From contig NZ_CP104578.1 in NCBI RefSeq assembly GCF_036826855.1, forward strand, positions 1,798,001 through 1,862,000: a stretch of 64,000 nucleotides of DNA. Direction: 5' to 3'. The notes beneath the pieces are model-generated. The model was not told where the DNA came from. It made no database searches and saw only the letters and a list, made by a program, of their open reading frames with translations. Below are positions 32,923 to 41,158 of this stretch, one piece after another. Both the position numbers and the translations under genes were made by a program. Source of the stretch: Streptomyces sp. SJL17-4. Lineage in GTDB: Bacteria; Actinomycetota; Actinomycetes; Streptomycetales; Streptomycetaceae. Within the stretch, counting starts at the first letter, position 1. Each line of letters begins with the position of its first letter.

Positions 32923-34599
32923 TCAGACGGTCGTGCGCCTCGGGGCGAGACACACCAGGCTCTCGTCGGTGCCGATGACCAAGGAGCCGCCGCCGGTGAC
33001 GGCGACCGCGCGGACCGGGGGGCCCGGGCGGAACGACAGCGTCGGGCCGCCCTCCGGGCGGTGGAGTTCGACGAGACCGTCGCCCCAGGCGGCGGCGATC
33101 AGCGGACCGTGCGGGGTCTCCGTCGCGTGCAGGGAGACCACCGGCGAGGGCCGTTCGGCGAGGGGTTCGGGGCGCGGATCGCGGCCCGGGGTCCAGAGCC
33201 GGACGGTCCCGTCGACGCCGCCGGAGCAGACGAACGGGGTCTCGGAGTCCACCGCCGCGACGGCCGTGACCCGGCCGCTGTGCGAGGCGGCCTGGTGCAG
33301 GCCCCGGAGACCGAAGGCGTGCACGGAGCCGAGCCGGTCCCCGACCACCACCGAACCGGCGATCGCCGCGAGGGCCGTGCCCGGGTGGCGGGCCAGGGTC
33401 GCCGAGACGGCCTCGGTGAGGCGCTCCAGATACGGGGCCCGGGGCGTCGTCCCCCGTACGGTGTGCAGCCGGCCCCGGTCGTCCAGGAGCAGCACCGTGC
33501 CGTCGGGCGCGGGCGCGAGCGCGGTGACCCGGCCGGGCACGGTGTGGGCGAGACGGCCCGCCGGGCTCGCGTCGGCCTCGTGGAGCAGCCGTACGGCGCC
33601 GGTGCGGTCGCCCACGAGGAGCGTTCCCTCCAGGGGGCCGCCCGCCGCGCCGAGGACGGTGACGGGACCCGGCCAGGGCGGGGTCAGATCACCGCGGTGC
33701 CGGGCCCAGCGGAGCCGCCAGGGCGAGCCCTCCGCGAGCTCGGCGAGTGCGGGGCGCAGCCGGGGGTCGGCACCGTCGCCGAGTGCCGAGAGCAGCACCA
33801 ACGCCCGTTCGGAGGGGGCCTGTTCGCGGCAGAGGGACTGGCCGGCCCGCATCCAGGCGGCCCGCAGCCCACCGTGGTCCTCGGCGGCGTTCTCGCCGGG
33901 GCGGGCGGGTACCTCGGGTCCGTCGAGGGTGCCCGGGAGTCCGGCGGCGGCCGCCCCGGTGACGTACGCCGTGGTGACGAGCAGCGGGTCGGCCGTACAG
34001 ACGGCCACCGGGTCGGAGAGGTCCGGCAGCGGCCGCGTCTGCTCGGGGGCGCCGGGGCCGGCCGCGTCGGCGTCGCCGTCGAGGTCGACGACGGCGACCC
34101 GCCGGTCGGTGCGCAGGGCGGCGGGGGCCGGGGTGCCGCTGCGGGCCTCGACCACGAGTCGGACCCGGCCGACGCCCGCGAGTTCGGCGATCAGATCGGT
34201 GAGCGCGGCGGGTTCGGCGGCGGCGTGCAGATCGGTGAGGAGGAGGACGGCGCGGCCGGCGGGCCGGGCCTCGCTGGTGGCGAGGGCGTGCACGAGGTCG
34301 CCGGGCGACCGCGCCACCACGCCGAGGCGGTCGGCGATCGTCCAGGTCGCGCCGAGGGCGCTCTGTCCGGCCAGCGGGACGAGCACCCGGGCCGTGCGGC
34401 GGCGCGGCCGGCCGGCCCGGGGGCCGTGCTTGGCGAACCAGCCGAGCAGAGCCGTCTTGCCGCTGCCGGGGGCGCCGGTGACGAGGCAGAGCCGGGGCGC
34501 CTCGGGATCGGTGAGCCAGCCGAGCAGGGCGGTGGCCTCGGTCTCCGTACCGGTGACGGGTCGGCCTCCGTCCGCCGGGGACGGGGTCGCGGACGGCAT
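32923..34599 (-). CDS. NTPase fused to a WD40-like propeller
   Basis: 558 residues. The N-terminal third is a P-loop NTPase: Walker A at about 42-49 (GAPGSGKT) and a Walker-B-like LLLTDLH near 120. From about residue 310 the protein is a beta-propeller with WD40-type blades; the clearest are GRVTALAPAPDGTVLLLDDRG and CSGGVDGTVRLWTPGRD. Combined NTPase plus WD40 resembles STAND-type regulatory proteins but it is shorter and has a modest number of blades. ATG 34599 has GAGGTG upstream. Cytoplasmic; function unknown. Could be a signalling scaffold. Confidence 0.7.
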   Translation of the reverse strand: MPSATPSPADGGRPVTGTETEATALLGWLTDPEAPRLCLVTGAPGSGKTALLGWFAKHGPRAGRPRRRTARVLVPLAGQSALGATWTIADRLGVVARSPGDLVHALATSEARPAGRAVLLLTDLHAAAEPAALTDLIAELAGVGRVRLVVEARSGTPAPAALRTDRRVAVVDLDGDADAAGPGAPEQTRPLPDLSDPVAVCTADPLLVTTAYVTGAAAAGLPGTLDGPEVPARPGENAAEDHGGLRAAWMRAGQSLCREQAPSERALVLLSALGDGADPRLRPALAELAEGSPWRLRWARHRGDLTPPWPGPVTVLGAAGGPLEGTLLVGDRTGAVRLLHEADASPAGRLAHTVPGRVTALAPAPDGTVLLLDDRGRLHTVRGTTPRAPYLERLTEAVSATLARHPGTALAAIAGSVVVGDRLGSVHAFGLRGLHQAASHSGRVTAVAAVDSETPFVCSGGVDGTVRLWTPGRDPRPEPLAERPSPVVSLHATETPHGPLIAAAWGDGLVELHRPEGGPTLSFRPGPPVRAVAVTGGGSLVIGTDESLVCLAPRRTTV

Positions 34600-34744
34600 G
34601 GGGCACCTCACGGGCGACGCGGTACGGGCGGCTGTCGCCCATGACCTTAGTGGGCGCGGGCCCCCGGGGACCGCCCCGTCGCGGGGACGGTTTCCCGGGA
34701 GCTTCCGCGGGTTCTCGGGACCTTCCGCGGGTTTCTCGGGGCGG

Positions 34745-35428
34745 TCAGGCGTCGGGGTCGCCGCCCGCCGCGACGACCTTGAGCCGGCCGACCTGGAGCT
34801 GGGCGGCTCCCTCCGCGCGCTCACGTCCGAAGTCGTCGGTGATCACGTAGGACAGCACGGTGCCGATCCGCATGTAGACACCGACGAAGTCGTTCCTCTC
34901 GATGGCGAACCACTCGTCGGCGCCGCCGCTCTCGACCTTCACCGGCGTGTAGCGGCCGGACGGGCCGTTGAACTCCTTCTTCGCCTTCTCCACCGACTTC
35001 AGTACGGCGGCGGCCTCCTCCTCCGTGCCGAAGGAGGCGAGGATGAAGGTGGCCCCCGTGTCCGAGCTGGAGTTGACCAGGGCCAGGTCCTTGATGCTGA
35101 AGGACTTCACGCCGGGGCATTCCACCTCCAGCCTGTCGAAGCAGGCCTTCCCGGACTCCGCCCCCTGCACGATCTCGGGATCACCGGCGCCGTACGTGCC
35201 GTCGGTGAACTCGGACGACAGCGGCAGGGCGTTGATCATCCCGGCCTCGTTCAGCGAGACCGGCGGCACCTTGTCCTGGCCCTTGTCCTGGCCCTTGTCC
35301 TGGCCCTCCGCGATTCCCGGGATCGCGTCGTTCCCCGTGACCGCGTCGGTTCCGTCGCCGTCCCCGCATCCCGCGAGCGCGAACACCATCGCCGCCGCGA
35401 CAGCGATCCCCCGTACGCCCGTCCTCAT
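34745..35428 (-). CDS. Lipoprotein of unknown function
   Basis: 227 residues. Signal peptide with lipobox is clear: MRTGVRG, hydrophobic core AVAAAMVFALAG, and C21 as the lipidated cysteine, so it sits on the outer face of the membrane. A linker with three GQDK copies (about 54-66) comes from a 12-bp DNA tandem repeat. The rest (about 75-225) is a single alpha/beta domain with two cysteines (ACFDRLEVECPG), likely disulfide-bonded. No known family recognised. ATG 35428 has AGGGGGAA upstream. Confidence 0.75.
   Translation of the reverse strand: MRTGVRGIAVAAAMVFALAGCGDGDGTDAVTGNDAIPGIAEGQDKGQDKGQDKVPPVSLNEAGMINALPLSSEFTDGTYGAGDPEIVQGAESGKACFDRLEVECPGVKSFSIKDLALVNSSSDTGATFILASFGTEEEAAAVLKSVEKAKKEFNGPSGRYTPVKVESGGADEWFAIERNDFVGVYMRIGTVLSYVITDDFGRERAEGAAQLQVGRLKVVAAGGDPDA
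35270..35305 (-). repeat. Three tandem 12-bp repeats in the lipoprotein gene
   Basis: Three exact copies of CTTGTCCTGGCC, encoding GQDK on the minus strand. Frame-preserving. Confidence 0.9.
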
Positions 35429-35489
35429 CCTGATTCCCCCTGCGGCTTTGCCGGTTGACATGATCATCAACCTTAGCGGGCCGCAGGGG

Positions 35490-36455
35490 TCAGGCGTTCG
35501 AGCCGGTGAAGTGTTCGCGTACGAGGGATTCGACGACCGGGAGGTCCCGGGCGATCAGGGCGTCGAGCAGGGCGGTGTGCTCGGCGGCGTCGGCGACGAG
35601 CACACCGTGGCGGACGACGGGCGCGCTGATCAGGGGCCACTGGGAGCGGCGGTGGAGGTCGTCGGCGACGGCGAGCAGCTGCTCGTTCCCCGCGAGGGAG
35701 AGGACGGCCCGGTGGAAGGCCCGGTCGGCCTCGGCGTAGTGGGCGCGCTCGCCCCGGGCCGCGGCGGTCGAGGTCGCCTCGGCGAGCGGGCGGAGCTCGG
35801 CCCAGCGGGCGGCCGGGACCGTGCGGGCGAGCCGCAGCATGACGGGGACCTCGATGAGGGCGCGGACCTCGGCGAGTTCGGCGAGCTCGCGCGGGGTCCG
35901 CTCGGTGACGCGGAAGCCGCGGTTCGGCACGACCTCGACGGCGCCCTCGACGGCGAGCCGTTGCATGGCCTCGCGGACCGGGGTCGCCGAGACGCCGAAC
36001 CGCTCGCCGAGGGCGGGCGCGGAGTACACCTCACCGGGGACGAGCTCACCGCCGACGAGGGCGGTACGGAGCGCGTCGAGGATCTGGCCGCGGACGGAGT
36101 GCCGTACGACACGGGGGGCGGGCGCGGGGACGGCGGCGGGAGCGGCGCCGGGGGCGTCCGGCTCGCAGTGGGTGTGCTCGCCCCGTACGGATTCGCCCCG
36201 GCCGGCCTCGCCCCGGCCGGCCTCGCCTCGGGCGGACTCGGCTCGGGCGGACTCGGCTCGGGCGGACTCGGCTCGTGCGGACTCGGCTCGTGCGGACTCG
36301 GCTCGTGCGGACTCCCCCCGTACGGACTCGGCGCGGGGTATGCCACGAGCCTGCTCCGGCACCCGTGCGGCCTCCTCCGAGCGCCGGGCGGCTGCGTCGC
36401 CGAAGGGCGGGGACGGCCTCTCCGTCGCCCGCTCGCGCGCTGCGCCCTGCTCCAC
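35490..36455 (-). CDS. GntR/FadR-family regulator with a pentapeptide-repeat N-terminus
   Basis: 321 residues. The first 110 are low-complexity, with about ten 5-residue repeats of the ESARA/GEAGR type. The winged helix-turn-helix follows (about 120-190: LGERFGVSATPVREAMQRL, the typical GntR recognition region), then a FadR-type all-helical effector domain (about 200-315) with HRAVLSLAGNEQL and a C-terminal ALLDALIARD. It senses a small acid in relatives. GTG 36455 was chosen because AGGAGG lies 6 nt upstream; the ATGs at 36518 and 36536 lack a ribosome binding site. Divergent from the iron-boxed FhuF-like gene. Confidence 0.75.
   Translation of the reverse strand: MEQGAARERATERPSPPFGDAAARRSEEAARVPEQARGIPRAESVRGESARAESARAESARAESARAESARAESARGEAGRGEAGRGESVRGEHTHCEPDAPGAAPAAVPAPAPRVVRHSVRGQILDALRTALVGGELVPGEVYSAPALGERFGVSATPVREAMQRLAVEGAVEVVPNRGFRVTERTPRELAELAEVRALIEVPVMLRLARTVPAARWAELRPLAEATSTAAARGERAHYAEADRAFHRAVLSLAGNEQLLAVADDLHRRSQWPLISAPVVRHGVLVADAAEHTALLDALIARDLPVVESLVREHFTGSNA
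36184..36333 (-). repeat. Tandem 15-bp repeat inside the GntR gene
   Basis: About ten imperfect 15-bp units of the GACTCGGCTCGGGCG type. Each unit encodes five residues (ESARA, ESVRG, EAGRG). Copies in the centre are nearly identical, indicating recent expansion. Confidence 0.85.
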
Positions 36456-36605
36456 CCGGGTCCTCCTGCGGCCTCGTGCCCGGCCCGGCTCGCGTCGCGC
36501 GGGTCCTCTGTGCACCATAGGCGAACGGACCGACATCAGGGGTGTGAGGGCTGCCTCGCTGGTGAGGGCGCTCGGGCCGGTGGTGAGAGGTGACCCCGAA
36601 TCGGG

Positions 36606-36624
36606 TAAGGTAAGGCTAACCTGC
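36606..36624 (+). promoter_or_regulatory. Iron box (IdeR/DmdR-type operator)
   Basis: TAAGGTAAGGCTAACCTGC closely matches the 19-bp consensus TTAGGTTAGGCTAACCTAA. It lies 26 bp before the FhuF-like start, a position that would give repression by iron-loaded DmdR1. Confidence 0.85.
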
Positions 36625-36649
36625 CAACGCTCGCGATTCGGTGGTCCGC

Positions 36650-37516
36650 ATGACCGTCCCCGCCCTGTTGCCCGCCTCTCCGACCTCGCCCGTCGCGGCC
36701 GCCTACGCCCGGCTCGCCGAGGTCTTCCCCCATCTCCGGATAGAGGAACACGTCCGCGGCGAGCGGCTGCCGCGCGGCGCGGGCTGGGTCGGCGCGGACT
36801 GGCTCGCGGCCGGCGGCCCCGACCTCGACGCCTTCCTCGCCTGGGACAACGCGCAGGTGCTCCGCGACTACGGCACCCAGGCCCGCCCCGACGTCGTCGC
36901 CGGCTTCGGACTGCACCGGTACGCCTGGCCCGCCTGTCTGCTCGTCACCGTCCCCTGGTTCCTGGACCGCAGGGTGCCCCGGCTGCCCGCACGGAACGTG
37001 ACGTTCCAGCGGGCGCTCGGGCGGATGGCCGTCCGGGTGGAGGAGTTCGCCTGCCTGCCCGGCGACCCCGCGGCGGCGCTCCCCGGCGCCCGGGTGGTCG
37101 CCGACGAGGACGCACTGCGGGCCGAGGTGCGCGCCTCGCTCGCCGAGCACTTCGAGGCGATCCTCGACGGCTTCGGCTCCCGGATGCGGCGCGGTCGCCG
37201 TGCCCTGTGGGGGATGGCCACGGACGAGATCGTCGAGGGCCTCTGGTACGTCGGTGCGCTCCTCGGTGAGGAGCGGCGGGCGATGGACGACCTCGACCTC
37301 CTGATGCCGGGCACCGTCAAGCCGTACAAGCCCTACGCGGGCTCGGCGGGCTTCCGCGAACTGCCCGGCGCCGAGGGGCCGGACGGCGCCCCGCGTACCA
37401 CGCGCGACCGGGCGTCCTGCTGCTTCTTCTACACGCTGCGCCCCGAGGACACCTGCCTCACCTGTCCGCGTACGTGCGACGCCGAGCGGGTCCGTCGGCT
37501 CACGGCGGCAGCCTGA
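36650..37516 (+). CDS. FhuF-type 2Fe-2S ferric-siderophore reductase-like protein
   Basis: 288 residues. The C-terminal cluster-binding pattern is C257-C258-x10-C269-x2-C272, the FhuF signature, with a further C276. FhuF-like proteins reduce ferric iron in imported hydroxamate siderophores to release it. The rest of the protein is the variable helical domain. The iron box 26 bp upstream supports expression under iron starvation. ATG 36650 is used; a GTG at 36641 would add three residues. The neighbour is a divergent GntR gene and no siderophore genes are adjacent. A hairpin terminator follows. Confidence 0.85.
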   Translation: MTVPALLPASPTSPVAAAYARLAEVFPHLRIEEHVRGERLPRGAGWVGADWLAAGGPDLDAFLAWDNAQVLRDYGTQARPDVVAGFGLHRYAWPACLLVTVPWFLDRRVPRLPARNVTFQRALGRMAVRVEEFACLPGDPAAALPGARVVADEDALRAEVRASLAEHFEAILDGFGSRMRRGRRALWGMATDEIVEGLWYVGALLGEERRAMDDLDLLMPGTVKPYKPYAGSAGFRELPGAEGPDGAPRTTRDRASCCFFYTLRPEDTCLTCPRTCDAERVRRLTAAA

Positions 37517-37529
37517 GGCACCCGAGTGA

Positions 37530-37555
37530 TTACGCCACCCGGACGGGTGGCGTAA
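37530..37555 (+). terminator. Hairpin after the FhuF-like gene
   Basis: TTACGCCACCC / GGGTGGCGTAA, 11-bp perfect stem with a GGAC loop, 13 bp past the stop. Confidence 0.8.
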
Positions 37556-37720
37556 ATCGAACTCAACTCCCTTTCCTTGCATGGGTGTTCGAGCAGATCG
37601 CACCTATTCGTATGTCGTGGCGCCCCGATGGCGTGCTCTTGCCCGGAAACCCCTTGAGCGCCCCACAGGGTCGGCCAGTATGGGCCGCCAAACGCCCTAC
37701 TGCGATGCAAGGGACACCGC

Positions 37721-38845
37721 ATGAGACTGACCGACATATCGCTGGACTGGCTGCTTCCGGGTGGCGTCATGGTGGCCGGAGTCCTGACGGCGGTGGCGGT
37801 GCTCGCGCGCGGGAAGCGCGCCGGTGACCAGGCCGCGGCCGAGGACTCCTGGGAACGCAGCGAGGAGCGCCGCAGACGCAAGGAAGCCGTGTACGGCACC
37901 GCTTCCTACGTCCTCCTCTTCTGCTGTGCCGCGGTCGCCGCGGCACTGTCCTTCCACGGACTCGTCGGCTTCGGCCGGCAGAACCTCAACCTCACCGGGG
38001 GCTGGGAGTACCTCGTCCCCTTCGGCCTCGACGGCGCCGCCATGTTCTGCTCGGTGCTCGCGGTCCGCGAGGCCAGCCACGGCGACGCGGCCCTCGGCTC
38101 GCGCCTGCTCGTCTGGCTGTTCGCGGGCGCGGCCGCCTGGTTCAACTGGGTGCACGCCCCGCGCGGCCTGGGCCACGACGGGGCACCGCAGTTCTTCGCG
38201 GGCATGTCCCTCTCGGCTGCGGTCCTCTTCGACCGGGCGCTCAAGCAGACCCGCAGGGCCGCGCTGCGCGAGCAGGGCCTGGTGCCCCGCCCGCTGCCGC
38301 AGATCCGGATCGTGCGGTGGATGAGGGCACCACGGGAGACGTTCGCCGCCTGGTCGCTGATGCTTCTGGAAGGCGTACGGACCCTGGACGAGGCCGTCGA
38401 CGAGGTGCGCGAGGACCGGCGGGAGAAGGAGCAGAACCGGATCCGCCGGCGCGACCAGGTCAAGCTCGACCGGGCACGGCTGAAGGCGATCAACCGCCAG
38501 CACCGCGCCTTCGGGCTCGGCCGGGGTGGCGGCCGTCAGGTGGAGATGGCGGCGCTCAACGCCACCTCGGGTAGCGGTACGGGCCCGGGTTCGGGGTCCG
38601 GCACCGGTTCGGGTTCAGGTTCCGCGACGGCGTCCGTGCAGGCCGCCGTCGCGGAACCGGCCATAGCGGATCCGGGACAACTGCCGCTTCGACCCCGGCC
38701 CTCCCTCCAGGCCGTCACTGGCCGTGACATCCGCACGAGCGACTCCCGAACGGTGGATCTCACCGCGGAGGACGACACTCAGACGCTGCCCCGTCTCGAC
38801 TCCCTGGAGCGCAAGCTCAAGGACCTGGAGCAGCAGTTCGGCTGA
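37721..38845 (+). CDS. DUF2637 membrane protein (SpdB-like)
   Basis: 374 residues. Four membrane segments lie in the first half (about 10-30, 57-75, 95-120 and 128-165), as in the DUF2637 family that includes SpdB spread proteins of Streptomyces plasmids. A basic, coiled-coil-like region follows (about 215-265), then a glycine/serine/threonine-rich linker around 280-300 and a C-terminal heptad stretch (LDSLERKLKDLEQQF). ATG 37721 with AAGGGA upstream. Plasmid relatives aid conjugal spread; here no transfer genes are adjacent and a chromosomal paralog of unknown role is more likely. Confidence 0.75.
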   Translation: MRLTDISLDWLLPGGVMVAGVLTAVAVLARGKRAGDQAAAEDSWERSEERRRRKEAVYGTASYVLLFCCAAVAAALSFHGLVGFGRQNLNLTGGWEYLVPFGLDGAAMFCSVLAVREASHGDAALGSRLLVWLFAGAAAWFNWVHAPRGLGHDGAPQFFAGMSLSAAVLFDRALKQTRRAALREQGLVPRPLPQIRIVRWMRAPRETFAAWSLMLLEGVRTLDEAVDEVREDRREKEQNRIRRRDQVKLDRARLKAINRQHRAFGLGRGGGRQVEMAALNATSGSGTGPGSGSGTGSGSGSATASVQAAVAEPAIADPGQLPLRPRPSLQAVTGRDIRTSDSRTVDLTAEDDTQTLPRLDSLERKLKDLEQQFG

Positions 38846-38873
38846 GCGGACAGCCGTCCGTCCACCACACACC

Positions 38874-38902
38874 GGCGGGGCCGCCTCTCAGGCGGCCCCG
38901 CC
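38874..38902. terminator. Bidirectional hairpin between convergent genes
   Basis: GGCGGGGCCGCC / GGCGGCCCCGCC, 12-bp perfect stem with a 5-nt loop that includes the stop codon of the minus-strand gene. Confidence 0.8.
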
Positions 38903-39292
38903 GTTCAGTTCGAACCACACCACCTTGCCCACCCCGTGGTCCTCGACTCCCCAGGAGTCGGCCAGGGCCTCGACGAGGATCAGCCCCCTGCCGTGCGTAC
39001 CGTCGTCGGCGGGCGGTACGTGCGGTGGGGCGAGACCGGGGACGAAGTCGCGGACCTCGACCCTCAGCTGCTCGGGCACGACCGTCGCCGTCACGACGGC
39101 CCCGTGCTCGGTGTGGATCAGGGCGTTGGTCACCAGCTCGCTGATGAGCAGTTCCGCCACGTCGGAAACGCCCGGTCGGCCCCATTTCCGCAGCAGGTCA
39201 CGCAGGGCATGTCGCACCTCCGGCACCGCGGTGAGATCCTCGCATCCCACCTTTCTGAGCAGTTGAGTCGGCTGTCGTGCCTCCCCGGCCAT
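38888..39292 (-). CDS. Anti-sigma-type ATP-binding protein (HATPase_c_2)
   Basis: 134 residues, single GHKL ATPase domain of the RsbW/SpoIIAB-like group abundant in Streptomyces. The N box is visible as ELVTNALIHT and the G box as HGRGLILVEALADSWG. Such proteins bind ATP and often act as serine kinases of anti-sigma-antagonists. ATG 39292 is used because GGTGGGGG precedes it at short distance; a GTG at 39325 would give 11 more residues. No sigma-factor or STAS partner gene is adjacent, which is common for these orphans. Confidence 0.8.
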   Translation of the reverse strand: MAGEARQPTQLLRKVGCEDLTAVPEVRHALRDLLRKWGRPGVSDVAELLISELVTNALIHTEHGAVVTATVVPEQLRVEVRDFVPGLAPPHVPPADDGTHGRGLILVEALADSWGVEDHGVGKVVWFELNGGAA

Positions 39293-39360
39293 ATCCCCCA
39301 CCCACAGATCGTCGAACAGGCTCACGGGGATGCATGCCCCGCCACATCGCCCGCATTCCC

Positions 39361-41103
39361 TCAGGGTCGGGGCACGTTGCGCAGGTTGGAGCGGGCCATC
39401 TGGACCATCCGGCCCACTCCCCCGTCCAGGACGATCTTGCTGGCGGAGAGGGCGAAGCCGGTCACCATGTCGGCGCGGATCTTCGGTGGGATGGAGAGCG
39501 CGTTGGGGTCGGTGACGACGTCCACCAGGGCCGGGCCCTTGTGCGCGAAGGCGTCCTTGAGGGCGCTCGCCAGATGCTTGGGCTTCTCGACCCGTACGCC
39601 GTAGGCCCCGGCGGCGCGGGCGATGGCCGCGAAGTCCGGGTTCTTGTTCGTCGTTCCGTACGAGGGCAGTCCGGAGACCAGCATCTCCAGTTCGACCATG
39701 CCGAGCGAGGAGTTGTTGAACACGATCACCTTCACCGGCAGGTCGTACTGCACGAGGGTGAGGAAGTCGCCCATCAGCATGGAGAATCCGCCGTCGCCGG
39801 AGAGCGAGACGACCTGCCGGTTCCGGTCGGTGAACTGCGCGCCGATGGCCTGCGGCAGCGCGTTCGCCATCGAGCCGTGGCTGAACGAACCGATGATCCT
39901 GCGCCGCCCGTTGGGGCTGAGATAGCGGGCCGCCCAGACGTTGCACATCCCGGTGTCCACCGTGAACACGGCGTCGTCGTCGGCCAGTTCGTCGATCACG
40001 GAGGCCACGTACTCGGGGTGGATCGGGACGTGCTTCTCGACCTTGCGGGTGTAGGCCTTGATGACGCCTTCGAGCGCGTCGGCGTGCTTCTTGAGCATCT
40101 TGTCGAGGAAGCGGCGGTTGCTCTTGGCCCGGACACGGGGGATCACACAGCGCAGGGTCTCCCGCACGTCACCCCAGACGGCGAGGTCGAGCCGGGAGCG
40201 GCGGCCGAGGTGCTCGGGCCGGACGTCCACCTGCACGATCTTGACGTCGTCGGGCAGGAAGGCGTTGTACGGGAAGTCGGTGCCGAGCAGGATCAGCAGA
40301 TCGCACTCGTGGGTGGCCTCGTACGCGGCACCGTAGCCGAGCAGTCCGCTCATGCCGACGTCGTACGGATTGTCGTACTGGATCCACTCCTTGCCCCGCA
40401 GGGCGTGGCCGACCGGTGACTTGATCCGCTCGGCGAACTGCATCACCTCGGGGTGCGCCCCGGCCGTCCCGCTGCCGCAGAAGAGCGTCACCCGTTCGGC
40501 CTCGTCGATCATCCGGACCAGGGCGTCGATCTCGGCGTCCCCCGGGCGGACGGTGGGCCGGGTGGTGACCAGCGCGGTCTCCACCGCCTTCTCCGGGGCG
40601 GGCTGGGAGGCGACGTCGCCGGGGAGCGAGACGACGCTGACGCCCCGGCGGCCGACGGCGTGCTGGATCGCCGTGTGGAGCAGCCGGGGCATCTGCTGCG
40701 GGTTGGAGATGAGTTCGCTGTAGTGGCTGCACTCGCGGAACAACTGGTCCGGATGGGTCTCCTGGAAGTAACCCAGGCCGATCTCGCTCGACGGGATCTG
40801 CGAGGCGAGGGCCAGGACCGGGGCCATCGAGCGGTGGGCGTCGTACAGGCCGTTGATGAGATGCAGGTTCCCCGGGCCGCAGGAGCCGGCGCAGGCGGCG
40901 AGACCACCGGTGATCTGGGCCTCGGCGCCGGCGGCGAAGGCCGCGACCTCCTCGTGCCGCACCTGGATCCAGTCGAGCGAGGGGGTACGGCGGATCGCGT
41001 CGACGACCGGGTTCAGGCTGTCACCGACGACGCCGTACATGCGCCGGACTCCCGCGCGGACGAGGATGTCGACGAACTGCTCCGCCACGTTCTGTTTGGC
41101 CAT
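39361..41103 (-). CDS. poxB: Pyruvate dehydrogenase (quinone)-type thiamine enzyme
   Basis: 580 residues, normal length. Thiamine diphosphate family with catalytic E51 (RHEEVAAF), the ThDP motif starting GDGG at about 436 and ending NN about 28 residues later, and the middle FAD-binding domain (about 190-340). PoxB oxidises pyruvate to acetate and carbon dioxide, passing electrons to the membrane quinone pool. The PPKIR near the C-terminus and LRNVPRP end resemble actinobacterial PoxB. ATG 41103 with GGAG upstream. Stand-alone gene. Acetolactate synthase was considered, but the start MAKQNVAEQFVDIL and lack of a regulatory-subunit gene favour PoxB. Confidence 0.88.
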   Translation of the reverse strand: MAKQNVAEQFVDILVRAGVRRMYGVVGDSLNPVVDAIRRTPSLDWIQVRHEEVAAFAAGAEAQITGGLAACAGSCGPGNLHLINGLYDAHRSMAPVLALASQIPSSEIGLGYFQETHPDQLFRECSHYSELISNPQQMPRLLHTAIQHAVGRRGVSVVSLPGDVASQPAPEKAVETALVTTRPTVRPGDAEIDALVRMIDEAERVTLFCGSGTAGAHPEVMQFAERIKSPVGHALRGKEWIQYDNPYDVGMSGLLGYGAAYEATHECDLLILLGTDFPYNAFLPDDVKIVQVDVRPEHLGRRSRLDLAVWGDVRETLRCVIPRVRAKSNRRFLDKMLKKHADALEGVIKAYTRKVEKHVPIHPEYVASVIDELADDDAVFTVDTGMCNVWAARYLSPNGRRRIIGSFSHGSMANALPQAIGAQFTDRNRQVVSLSGDGGFSMLMGDFLTLVQYDLPVKVIVFNNSSLGMVELEMLVSGLPSYGTTNKNPDFAAIARAAGAYGVRVEKPKHLASALKDAFAHKGPALVDVVTDPNALSIPPKIRADMVTGFALSASKIVLDGGVGRMVQMARSNLRNVPRP

Positions 41104-41158
41104 GGCTCCATCAACCCATGGCCCGGCGGGTTGCGCCCGGCAGGTTGCGCCCGGTGGA

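Noticed and set aside
36456..36536. ATG starts at 36518 and 36536 for the GntR gene
   Set aside because: No ribosome binding site before either; the GTG at 36455 has AGGAGG at ideal spacing.
39361..41103. Acetolactate synthase as the identity of the thiamine enzyme
   Set aside because: Family layout and N-terminus fit PoxB better, and no small regulatory subunit gene is adjacent.
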